Shown: positions 1 to 6,806 of the stretch, in pieces
Layout: the number at the start of each line of letters is the position of its first letter
How positions within the stretch are numbered: position 1 is the first letter of the stretch
Source of the DNA: Oligoflexia bacterium
GTDB lineage: Bacteria; Myxococcota_A; UBA796; UBA2385
Assembly (NCBI GenBank): GCA_013152105.1
Contig: JAADHA010000628.1
Span: 1 to 8,456 of the forward strand
Reading direction: 5' to 3'
DNA: 8,456 nucleotides
Notes under the pieces: model-generated
Told to the model about the DNA's origin: nothing
Database searches by the model: none
The model's input: the letters and a program-made list of their open reading frames with translations, nothing else
Position numbers and translations under genes: made by a program

Positions 1-856
1 CGCGCAACAGCCAGGCCGCAGCGAGAATCGGGAACCCTGTGCTGAGCAGCACCACCAGGACCCCCTGGCTGCCCCGAGGGAACATCGCTACCCCACCCAG
101 GGCCATCGTCGCGAACAGCAAGGCGACCGCGCCGATGCTGCGCGCCTGCTCCGGCGCGAGCAGCCCCTCGCAGAGACCGCTCAGGCCGTCCTGATTGCCC
201 TGTCCGACTCGCCACAGTCGAAACGCTGCGGCCATGCCGACCAAGCGTGTACCCCCGATGAGACCCAGACAAGCCACCCACGCCAGCAGGACCGCCAGGG
301 GTCGATAGGGGTAGCCTGCGCCCTGGTAGCCGTACCAGAGAAAGCTCCCAACCAACGACGTAATGGTCACCCAGCGACCGCCACCGCCCAGCGCGATCGT
401 CACGACCCGCCGCACCGCGCCTTGCTTCGCCGCGCCCGCCGGTGTCGGCCCGGCGTAGCGGTTGCGGACGTGCCCCTCCTGGCGCAACATCTCGACCGAC
501 TCCGCCACGAAAGGCACGGCGATGAAGCTGCGCGGTTCCGCGCCCTCGGGCAGCCAGGGCGTGATGCTGCCGCGATTGGGATGGGAGGTGACGGGTCGGC
601 CCGCGACCGCACGCCCGACGAGGTTCAGCGAATAGGACTGGTCCGCCCGTTTCGCGGTCACCGCGGTCGCACTGGTCTGAAGCAAGCCGTCCAGCAGGGG
701 GCTGCGGCGCGGCACCAGCAAGATCAACTCGTCATCAAAGGGCGCAACCGTCACCTTGGATGTCGTGGCTCGGTCGCCTCGTCCGGTCCAGACCTCGACG
801 GGACCGTGCAAGGAGAGCAAACGCACGATCTCTTCGGGGAGGTTGTTTGCGGGCAC
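1..856 (-). CDS. Unrecognised membrane protein with split-barrel-like N-terminal domain (3' end off window)
   Basis: The frame is open for 285 codons from a GTG at 856 to the left edge, so the C-terminus is missing. Residues about 5-130 are soluble and read like a pyridoxamine-phosphate-oxidase or flavin-reductase type split barrel: a strand ending in DDELILLVPRRSPLLDGLLQ (42-60), then a run of TAVTAKRADQSY and LNLVGRAVAG, the usual strand-turn-GrA pattern of that fold. The C-terminal half is hydrophobic, with likely membrane segments near 151-178, 186-207, 241-259 and 265-285. No signal peptide is present. The GTG lies 10 bases after the ileS stop, so it is probably co-transcribed with ileS and may be translationally coupled; no strong Shine-Dalgarno sequence is visible and another start is possible. 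Domain assignment is by pattern only; I do not recognise the gene. That it is coding is supported by the long open frame and protein-like composition. Confidence 0.72.
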   Translation of the reverse strand, partial: MPANNLPEEIVRLLSLHGPVEVWTGRGDRATTSKVTVAPFDDELILLVPRRSPLLDGLLQTSATAVTAKRADQSYSLNLVGRAVAGRPVTSHPNRGSITPWLPEGAEPRSFIAVPFVAESVEMLRQEGHVRNRYAGPTPAGAAKQGAVRRVVTIALGGGGRWVTITSLVGSFLWYGYQGAGYPYRPLAVLLAWVACLGLIGGTRLVGMAAAFRLWRVGQGNQDGLSGLCEGLLAPEQARSIGAVALLFATMALGGVAMFPRGSQGVLVVLLSTGFPILAAAWLLR

Positions 857-866
857 AGCCGGCGAC

Positions 867-3800
867 TCAGACGGGCGCGACGGACAAGCCAAAGGCGTGA
901 CCGTCGAGCTGATCATCAGCGTCGCCGCATGGTGTGATGTCCAGCACCGTGGCCAAGGTCTCGTGGGCGATGTGCGAGGCGAAGCGTTGCGCGGCCGCAA
1001 CGACCGCCGCGTCGCCCTGGATGTGGACCACCACCCGGTCGGTGTAGGCCAGGTCCAGATCCTTGCGAAGGCCCTGGATCCGGTTGAGGATCTCGCGAGC
1101 CAGGCCTTCCTGGCGCAAGTCCTCGTCCAGCTCGGCGTGCAGGGCAACGACCGCCGTGGCCGACCCGGCGGCCTGAAAACCAGCCTTGGGCACGACCTCG
1201 AGCACGACCTGGTCGGCGCCCAGGTGAATGGTGCCGCTGGGCAGCTCCACCGGATAGCCCGCGCCACCGAGGATCGCGGCGCGCACAGCACCACCGTCCG
1301 CCTGGGCCAAGGCACGCGCGCAGAGCTTCATCTCTTTACCCAGCCGCCGGCCCAGCGCCGGGTAGTCGGGCTTCACCTTGAAGTCGACAAAGTCGTCGGC
1401 CCGCTGGCTGAAGCGGACCTCGCGGACGTTGAGCTCGGCGCGCACCAGCACCAGGAGCGGCCCCAAGCGCGCTGCCCGTGTCGGATCCGCCAGCACCACC
1501 TCGACCGCGCGCAGCGGCTGCCGGACCTTGACCCCGACCCGCGCCCGCGCCGCCAGGCCCAGGCTGCACAGCTCACGAATCAGCGCCATATCCTCGGCCA
1601 GCTCGATGTCGTCCTGGTGGCCAAGCTCGGCCACATCGGGCCAGCTCTGCAGGTGTACGCTCTCGCCACCTTCCAAGCGCTGGTAGAGTGCCTCGGCCAG
1701 GAATGGCGTGAAGGGAGCGATGACCCGGCTCAGCGTACACAGCACGTCGTAGAGGGTCCACAGGGCGCAGGCGTTGTCGGTCCCCTCGCTCCAGAAGCGG
1801 TCGCGCGAGCGACGCACATACCAGTTGCTGAGGTCGTCCACAAAGGTCGCGATGGCGCGGGCGGACTCGTAGATCCGGTAGGCGTCGAGCTGTGTGGTCA
1901 CCGTGCGCACCAGCTCATCCCGCTGGTGCAGGATCCAGCGGTCCAGCGTCTCCACTTCAGCCGGCCGGGTGTCCGACATGGGGTCGAAGCCAGCGATGTT
2001 GGCGTAGATGGTGAAGAATTGGAACACATTGCCCAGGCGCAGGTGGAACTCTCGCTGACCCTCGCGCACATTGCGCAGCGACAGGCGGGTGTTCGTCCAC
2101 GGCGGGTTGCTGGCGTAGAAGAGCCAGCGGAATGCGTCCGCACCCGGCGCGTCAAAGGGGGCCACCAGCCAACAGGCGCCGCCGGCCAGACCCGCCGCGG
2201 CGACATCCGCCGAGTTCAGGACGACCGTCTCCTTGCCCGGCTTCTTCCACTTCTTGGGGGCGACCGGCACCCCGTCCTGGCCGTCACTCCCGACCGCCAG
2301 GGTCAGGCGCTCATTGTTGGACAGGCCGATGCTGCGGACCGCGGCGGCCGTCATGCCCACGCTGCCCTGGGGCACCCTGTCGTCGACGACAAAGTGCATC
2401 TTCATCCGCCCCGTGAGTACGAGGTGGGGCGACGTGTAGTTGCCGATCGACTTGGATTCCTTCTTGCCGTCCATGTCCGAGACGTGGCCCAGCACGACGC
2501 AATTGCGGTAGGGCCTGGGGTAGCCCACCGGGTCCAGGCCATAGCGCCGGCAGGTCTCGTCATCGAAGAGCAAGGTCGAGATCATCAACAGCGAGTAGAA
2601 CCAGCCCCGCGTCTGGTCGACCGCCTCGGAGATGAAGTCGGCCGGAAAGGCGGCCTTGAATTCCTGCTGACCCTGGTGTGGAAAGCCCCACTGCGCGAAG
2701 GGCATGCAGCCGCTGTCGAACCAGCAGTCGATGACCTCGATGACGCGGTGCAGTTCACCGCCACAGCGCTGGCAAGGCACGACGACGCGATCGACCCAGG
2801 GGCGATGGACCTGCAGGTTGCGGTCCACATCGGGGGCGAAGCCGGTGGCCCCGGCGGCTTGCAGATCGGCCACGCTGGCGAAGGCCAGTTCGTGTTCACA
2901 GCCATCGCACTGCCAGATCGGCAGAGGCGTGCCCCAGAAGCGTTCCCGCGACAGGGCCCAGTCGACGTTGTTGCGCAAGAAGTCGCCGAAGCGGCCCTCC
3001 TTGATGTGCTCGGGCAGCCAGTTGACTTCGGCGTTGTTCTGCAGGGCGAGGTGCTTGTATTCGCTGGTCTTGATGAACCAGCCCGGTCGCGCGATCTGCA
3101 TCAGCGGATCGTCCTTGGACCGAGGCGAGAATGGGTAGCTGTGGCGAATCGTGCCGTGAGCGTGCATGAGCCCACGCCCCACCAGGTCCGCGATGATGTC
3201 CTTGTCCGCTTTCTTGAAGTAGCGTCCGACCAGCCAGGATGGGGCGGCGTCGACAAAGCGGCCATCGGGCCCGATCAGCTCGATGATGCCCAGGCCGAGC
3301 TCAGCCCGCAGCAGGAAGTCGTCTTCGCCATAGGCCGGCGCGGTGTGCACGATCCCCGTGCCCGCGTCCAGGCTGACGTGTTTGGCCGCCACGACTTGGA
3401 AGCTGATGCCCGACAGGTCGGCGGTGGGACCAGGCTGCGGAACGTAGAGCGGCTGGTAGGCCATCCCCACCAGATCGGCACCCTTGACCAGCTTGATCAC
3501 GCGGCCATCGGGCTTCAAGGCGTCCGCGGCGATCACGGTGATCGTCCGGTCGCCGTCCTCGAGCTCGACGTAGGCGTAGTCGAGGTCGGCGCCGACCGCC
3601 AGGGCGACGTTGCTGGGCAGGGTCCAGGGCGTCGTCGTCCAGGCCAACAGGTAGGTGTCGGGCTGCCCCACGACCGGGAAGCGCACCGTGACGCTGGGGT
3701 CATCGACGTCGCGATAGCCCTCGCCGACCTCGCCCGCCGACAGGGCGGTCCCGCCATCGGGCCACCACCAGACGATCTTCTTGCCCTGGTAGAGCAGGCC

Positions 3801-4337
3801 GCGGCGGTGCAGCTCGGACAGGGCCCACCAGACACTCTCCACGTACTCGCGATGGTAGGTGACGTAGGCCTGATCCAGGTCGACCCAGAAACCGACGCGC
3901 TCGGTGAGTTCTTCCCAGTCGCTGGTGTACTTGAAGACGCTCTCGACGCAGCGCTGGGCAAAGTTGTCCAGACCGTAGGCCAGCACGGCGTCGCGGCTGT
4001 TTCCATGACCCGAGCGCATGCCGAGTTCTTTCTCCACCTCGATCTCGACCGGCAGGCCGTGGGTATCCCAGCCGGCCTTGCGATCCACGCGATAGCCACG
4101 CATGGTCTTGTAGCGCGGGAATAGATCCTTGATCACTCGCGTCAGCACATGGCCGTTATGCGGCCTACCGTTCGCCGTCGGCGGCCCCTCGTAGAAGACA
4201 AACCCAGGCCGCCCCTCGCTCTGCCGGAGGCTCTGCTCAAAGATGTTCCGATCCCGCCAATACGACAGCACTTCTTCCTCGAGCGCCACCGGGCTGGGCA
4301 GCTCTTCAAAAGGTCTCGCGTCCGGCCTGCTGGACAT
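867..4337 (-). CDS. ileS: Isoleucyl-tRNA synthetase (class I, zinc-ribbon type with insertion after KMSKS)
   Basis: Cytoplasmic enzyme that charges tRNA-Ile with isoleucine using ATP and hydrolyses mischarged valine. The product is 1156 residues from the ATG at 4337, chosen because GGAG lies 6 bases upstream and the protein then opens with the usual FEELPSP...EEEVLSYW segment; the frame stays open back to 4490. Seen: class I HIGH motif as HNGH (60-63) in GRPHNGHVLTRVIKD; GWDTHGLPVE; CP1 editing domain with TTTPWTLPSN (234-243) and HTAPAYGEDD (331-340), whose last Asp aligns with the E. coli editing Asp342; SRERFWGTPLPIW; a zinc ribbon CDGC (477-480) and CQRC (522-525); IDCWFDSGCMPFAQW; KMSKS replaced by KESKS (626-630); anticodon-binding domain with NWYVRRSRDRFW (about 840-850); a long C-terminal extension containing EGLAREILNRIQGLRK. 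About 85 extra residues (roughly 641-731) separate KESKS from GADAFRW. The protein is longer than the usual 930-1100 residues mainly because of this. It is divergent from the DUF2314 gene; the membrane protein follows downstream. Confidence 0.96.
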   Translation of the reverse strand: MSSRPDARPFEELPSPVALEEEVLSYWRDRNIFEQSLRQSEGRPGFVFYEGPPTANGRPHNGHVLTRVIKDLFPRYKTMRGYRVDRKAGWDTHGLPVEIEVEKELGMRSGHGNSRDAVLAYGLDNFAQRCVESVFKYTSDWEELTERVGFWVDLDQAYVTYHREYVESVWWALSELHRRGLLYQGKKIVWWWPDGGTALSAGEVGEGYRDVDDPSVTVRFPVVGQPDTYLLAWTTTPWTLPSNVALAVGADLDYAYVELEDGDRTITVIAADALKPDGRVIKLVKGADLVGMAYQPLYVPQPGPTADLSGISFQVVAAKHVSLDAGTGIVHTAPAYGEDDFLLRAELGLGIIELIGPDGRFVDAAPSWLVGRYFKKADKDIIADLVGRGLMHAHGTIRHSYPFSPRSKDDPLMQIARPGWFIKTSEYKHLALQNNAEVNWLPEHIKEGRFGDFLRNNVDWALSRERFWGTPLPIWQCDGCEHELAFASVADLQAAGATGFAPDVDRNLQVHRPWVDRVVVPCQRCGGELHRVIEVIDCWFDSGCMPFAQWGFPHQGQQEFKAAFPADFISEAVDQTRGWFYSLLMISTLLFDDETCRRYGLDPVGYPRPYRNCVVLGHVSDMDGKKESKSIGNYTSPHLVLTGRMKMHFVVDDRVPQGSVGMTAAAVRSIGLSNNERLTLAVGSDGQDGVPVAPKKWKKPGKETVVLNSADVAAAGLAGGACWLVAPFDAPGADAFRWLFYASNPPWTNTRLSLRNVREGQREFHLRLGNVFQFFTIYANIAGFDPMSDTRPAEVETLDRWILHQRDELVRTVTTQLDAYRIYESARAIATFVDDLSNWYVRRSRDRFWSEGTDNACALWTLYDVLCTLSRVIAPFTPFLAEALYQRLEGGESVHLQSWPDVAELGHQDDIELAEDMALIRELCSLGLAARARVGVKVRQPLRAVEVVLADPTRAARLGPLLVLVRAELNVREVRFSQRADDFVDFKVKPDYPALGRRLGKEMKLCARALAQADGGAVRAAILGGAGYPVELPSGTIHLGADQVVLEVVPKAGFQAAGSATAVVALHAELDEDLRQEGLAREILNRIQGLRKDLDLAYTDRVVVHIQGDAAVVAAAQRFASHIAHETLATVLDITPCGDADDQLDGHAFGLSVAPV

Positions 4338-4343
4338 CGGCAT

Positions 4344-4347
4344 CTCC
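4344..4347 (-). promoter_or_regulatory. Ribosome binding site for ileS
   Basis: GGAG on the minus strand, 6 bases before the ATG at 4337. It favours that ATG over the one at 4343, which would leave no spacing, and over the upstream in-frame ATGs that would push ileS into the divergent gene. Confidence 0.6.
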
Positions 4348-4358
4348 ACGGGTTTCCC

Positions 4359-4372
4359 GCCGTCGAGACGGC
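4359..4372. repeat. Small inverted repeat in the divergent intergenic region
   Basis: GCCGTC and GACGGC flank a two-base GA centre, midway between the ileS start (4337) and the putative start of the divergent DUF2314 gene (4387). It could be an operator for either gene, a hairpin in the ileS leader, or chance in GC-rich DNA. The whole divergent gap is only about 49 bases, so promoters would have to overlap coding sequence. No convincing -35/-10 pair is visible. Confidence 0.25.
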
Positions 4373-4386
4373 CGGCAAGGGGGCGA

Positions 4387-4992
4387 ACGAAGGTAGCCCC
4401 CTGCCTGTGGCTCATCAACCTCGGCGCCATCGCCAGCACCAGCGCGTGGGCCGCTCCGCCAACGCAGCCGGCAGATGCGCGTGGCAGCATCGCGCTCTAC
4501 TGCGCCGACGAGTGCAGCGAGCTGAAGCTGGACGGCCTGGCGCTGCGTGCTCGCCTTCCCCAGACAGCGACCGCTCCCACCGTCGTCATCACCGATGTCA
4601 CCGACTCCTGGACCCGCCCCGACAGCCAGACCCTGGCCCAGTGGGGCGAAGGGAATGTGGACGGCATGAGCACTGCCGGGCAGATCGTTCTCATCGCCTG
4701 GGCGACACCGCGAAACCAGGCAGCCTTGACGCTGGCCCGGGTGCTTCAGGTCGCCGTAGAGGCCGGTCCCTGGGTGGAAGATGTCGACACCGGGCGCCTG
4801 CTCGCTAGGGTGCCGGCCCAGGAGATGTCCAGCGAGGCGATGCGGGACGCCCCCGACGTGGCGCGCCTGGCCACGATCGACATCTACGATATGGACGACG
4901 GCACCACCACCCTCAGCACCCGGGGACTGGTGCGCCTGGGCCTGCCAGACATCGTCGAGCGGGGGGTCGCGTCCAGCGACAGCCAGACCTAG
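4387..4992 (+). pseudogene. N-terminal part of an exported DUF2314-family protein, cut by an in-frame TAG
   Basis: This stretch and the next feature read as one protein in one frame, split by TAG at 4990-4992. The opening codons give T-K-V-A-P-C-L-W-L-I-N-L-G-A-I-A-S, then TSAWA/APP: a basic n-region, a hydrophobic core and an AWA signal-peptidase I site. No ATG, GTG or TTG lies in frame near it. The first residue is coded by ACG (4387), one base from ATG, with AGGGGG three bases before it; the next in-frame ATG upstream (4243) would overlap ileS by about 95 bases and put 48 residues before the signal. The mature region contains LYCADECSELKLDGLALRAR, a DVDTGRLL segment and LSTRGLVRLGLPDIVE, which resembles the central domain of some DUF2314 proteins I recall from myxobacteria. 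If TAG is a real stop, only about 201 residues are made. Either the gene is decaying or there are sequence errors; function unknown. Confidence 0.6.
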
Positions 4993-5613
4993 GCGGCTCG
5001 CCTGAACGCCGTGGCCCAAGCCCTGTTCGAGACCGGCGTGGTCAGCCGTCTGGCGGTCGACGCACCGAACTTCCACAGCGCCACCGCGGCCGCCGCCGCC
5101 TGCCAGCTCCAGGGCACCGCCGCCCTCTCCTACGACCACGGCAACAAGGCACTGCTCGGCTCGGGCCCGCGCGCCTCCCTCGACGGCTTCGAGGGCGACT
5201 TCGGGACCTGCCCCCAGGACGCTGCGACGCCGACCGAAGACGCTGCGACGCCCGCCACGCCCCCGGCAGACGCCACGCCGCCCGAGACCCTCGCCACCGT
5301 GCGAGCGCACGCCATCCGCCGGCTACGGGGACCGGTCCACGATGCCTGGGTGGCGGGGCTGACGCCCGGTGAGCGCCTGCTGGTCAAGGCGCCCTTCCAG
5401 ACCACGGACGGCGAGGTCGAATGGCTGTGGCTAGAAGTCAACAAGTGGAACACGCCCCAGCGCCTGGTCGGCAGGCTGGTGAGCAAGCCCGAAGGCCCGA
5501 TCGGCGTGCAACCCGGCGACACCGTGTCGGCCCAGCTCGGGCTGGTCTTCGACTATCTTTGGGTCCACGCAGACGGCAAGCAAGAGGGCAACGAGACCCA
5601 AACCTGGCTGTAG
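4993..5613 (+). pseudogene. C-terminal part of the same gene, with DUF2314 domain
   Basis: It continues the frame of the previous feature directly after the TAG, starting A-A-R-L-N-A-V-A-Q-A-L-F-E-T-G; a GTG (5008) or later codons could restart translation, but no Shine-Dalgarno sequence is clear. Counting from 4387, the joined product would be about 408 residues. After a globular segment (VSRLAVDAPNFHSATAAAA, TAALSYDHGNKALLGS) comes a linker rich in Asp, Ala, Thr and Pro, then a DUF2314 domain from about residue 308. The domain is recognised by LLVKAPFQ, EVEWLWLEVNKW, RLVGRLVSKP, VQPGDTVSAQL and FDYLWVHADGKQEGNETQTW. DUF2314 (the YegJ group) has no established function. It ends at TAG 5611-5613, with a second in-frame TAG two codons on; this is the normal place for the domain to finish. 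It runs convergently toward the purine cluster. Confidence 0.65.
5218..5286 (+). repeat. Low-complexity linker with a 21-base repeat (DAATP)
   Basis: The 14-base word GACGCTGCGACGCC occurs at 5218-5231 and again at 5239-5252, a 21-base period that keeps the frame and encodes DAATPTE followed by DAATPAT, then a weaker ADATPPE copy. It forms the flexible Pro/Thr/Ala/Asp linker between the N-terminal region and the DUF2314 domain, typical of secreted or periplasmic proteins. Confidence 0.6.
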
Positions 5614-5694
5614 GACTAGGGCGTGGAGGCCATCGGCCAGCTCGGCGGCGTGCAGATGGAAGTGGTTGCGCCGGGCCACGGGTCCCATCTCGAG

Positions 5695-5730
5695 ATCCTG
5701 CTCAAGCTCCTGCTCAAGCTCCTGGTCAGT
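5695..5730. repeat. Three imperfect 12-base tandem copies at a convergent gene junction
   Basis: Copies are ATCCTGCTCAAG (5695-5706), CTCCTGCTCAAG (5707-5718) and CTCCTGGTCAGT (5719-5730). The last overlaps the stop codon of the minus-strand gene ending at 5726. The remaining gap between the two convergent genes (5614-5725, 112 bases) holds a 10-base palindrome at 5687-5696 but no hairpin followed by a T-run on either strand, so no classic terminator is visible. Confidence 0.5.
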
Positions 5731-6283
5731 GAATCACCGGTTCCGAGCCATCGGCCTGCACTGGCGACATTCGCAGGCGCAGCGTCAGTCGCCGCGCTGT
5801 GGCAAACCAGCCGCCCACGCCACCGGGCTTGGGCCAGCCTTCTGCCGCGAGCCGGACCGCGGGTTCACCCCCCAGCAGCACGCGCTCGTCCGAGAGCGGC
5901 TGCCAAGCGGTCCACCAACGATTGTCAGGCCACTCGATGAACACCACCCCAGCGCGCGCGCCGGTCCGTTCACCGGTCCGCAGGGTCAGCGCGGCCACCA
6001 GGGCCACACACTCGACCCCCGGCTGGCCAGCGATCGCCGAGAGCATGCGGTGACCATGACGCACCGGCATGCGCATGATCGGCAGCGCATCGATCTCGTC
6101 GATCTGATCTGGCCGAAAGACCAGGAAGGCAGGTCGCGGCAGGCCCATCTCAAGGGCCTTGGCGAGCATTGAGAACAGCGCCTGTCCCAGCGCGTCTTCG
6201 TTGGTCGGAAAGCGGTCTGCTGCTCGCTCGCCCGACCGCACTCGCAGTCGCACCGAACCCGGTCCTGGCTGAGGCTCAGCCAT
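5726..6283 (-). CDS. Unrecognised protein overlapping the purE 3' end
   Basis: 185 residues from the ATG at 6283, chosen because it overlaps the purE stop by 8 bases (ATGGCTGA), a common arrangement for translational coupling. A longer in-frame start at 6313 would lie inside purE. The product appears soluble: no signal peptide or membrane segment. Seen: a helical stretch NEDALGQALFSMLAKALEMG (about 30-50), PAFLVFRPDQIDEIDALPI, a PGVECVALVAALTLRTG strand, VVFIEWPDNRWWTAW and a basic C-terminus (ATARRLTLRLRMS). I do not recognise the family and no catalytic motif stands out. Its position after purD and purE suggests co-expression with purine synthesis, but that says little about its job. Composition matches its neighbours, and the intact 185-codon frame with good protein character supports it as a real gene. 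Confidence 0.72.
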   Translation of the reverse strand: MAEPQPGPGSVRLRVRSGERAADRFPTNEDALGQALFSMLAKALEMGLPRPAFLVFRPDQIDEIDALPIMRMPVRHGHRMLSAIAGQPGVECVALVAALTLRTGERTGARAGVVFIEWPDNRWWTAWQPLSDERVLLGGEPAVRLAAEGWPKPGGVGGWFATARRLTLRLRMSPVQADGSEPVIH

Positions 6284-6770
6284 CCACAAGCTCAGCGTCG
6301 GCGGCCCGCACACGGTCGGTCAGCTCATCGCGAGCCGCGGCCAGGCGCTGGGCCAAACCAGGATCGGACAAGGCCAGGATTCGCGCCGCCAGCCATGCCG
6401 CGTTCTTGGCGCCCGCCCGTCCGATGGCGACGGTCGCCACCGGCACGCCCGGCGGCATCTGCACCGTCGAGAGCAGCGCATCCAAGCCCATCAGGCTGCT
6501 TGCCAGCGGGACGCCGATGACCGGCAGCAGCGTGCGAGCGGCCATCACACCCGCCAGATGCGCCGCCATGCCCGCCCCGCAGATCAGCACCTTGATGCCA
6601 CGCCCCGCCGCGCCCTCTGCGAAGGACTCTGCCTGGACCGGCGTGCGGTGCGCCGAGAGGATGCGCAGCTCCACCGCGATCCCGAGTTGGTCGAGGAGAT
6701 CAGCGGCGGCTTGCATGGTCGGCAGGTCCGAAGAACTGCCCATGGCGATGGCGACGACAGGCGAGGGCAT
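6276..6770 (-). CDS. purE: N5-carboxyaminoimidazole ribonucleotide mutase (PurE class I)
   Basis: Converts N5-CAIR to CAIR in step 6 of de novo IMP synthesis; cytoplasmic, normally an octamer. The product is 164 residues, the usual length. Seen: MGSSSDLPTM (GSSSD at 11-15, phosphate and ribose binding), SAHRTP (39-44) with His41 matching the catalytic His45 of E. coli PurE, GAGMAAHLAGV (65-75), PVIGVPL and LMGLDALLSTVQMPPGVPVATVAIG, then KNAAWLAARIL. These fit class I PurE; the Met in GAGMAAHLAG replaces the more common Gly. Class I enzymes need PurK to make N5-CAIR, and no purK is in the window, so it must lie elsewhere. The start at 6770 has AGGA 5 bases upstream. It lies 36 bases after the purD stop, in the same operon, and overlaps the next gene by 8 bases. 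Confidence 0.95.
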   Translation of the reverse strand: MPSPVVAIAMGSSSDLPTMQAAADLLDQLGIAVELRILSAHRTPVQAESFAEGAAGRGIKVLICGAGMAAHLAGVMAARTLLPVIGVPLASSLMGLDALLSTVQMPPGVPVATVAIGRAGAKNAAWLAARILALSDPGLAQRLAAARDELTDRVRAADAELVDG

Positions 6771-6806
6771 GGGGATCCTATAGCGCGAAGAGAGGAGGGA
6801 GTTGCC

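Noticed and set aside
756..4124. Open frame of about 1120 codons on the plus strand, opposite ileS
   Set aside because: It lies wholly antisense to a gene with all IleRS motifs. The translation is rich in Gly, His, Gln, Arg and Asp, as expected from the reverse of GC-rich codons, with no recognisable domain.
4338..4500. T-box or other riboswitch leader for ileS
   Set aside because: There is no T-box consensus, specifier hairpin or terminator, and the upstream DNA is already coding on the other strand.
4306..5310. Open frame of 334 codons on the minus strand, opposite the DUF2314 gene
   Set aside because: The product is low-complexity Gly/Ala/Arg/His sequence, whereas the plus strand gives a signal peptide and a recognisable domain. 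Being open while the real gene is broken is not enough support.
4990..5619. Programmed TAG recoding (for example pyrrolysine)
   Set aside because: TAG is used as the ordinary stop of the nuclease-domain gene at 8131, the other intact genes stop with TGA, and no stem-loop after the TAG or pyl gene is visible. A nonsense mutation or sequence error is simpler.
5687..5696. Palindrome ATCTCGAGAT as a bidirectional terminator
   Set aside because: It has no loop or T-run and is only 10 bases long; chance is a sufficient explanation.
5623..5940. Plus-strand frame after the double TAG taken as a separate gene
   Set aside because: Two thirds of it is antisense to the unknown gene overlapping purE, and the product turns Arg/Ser/Pro-rich there with no domain.
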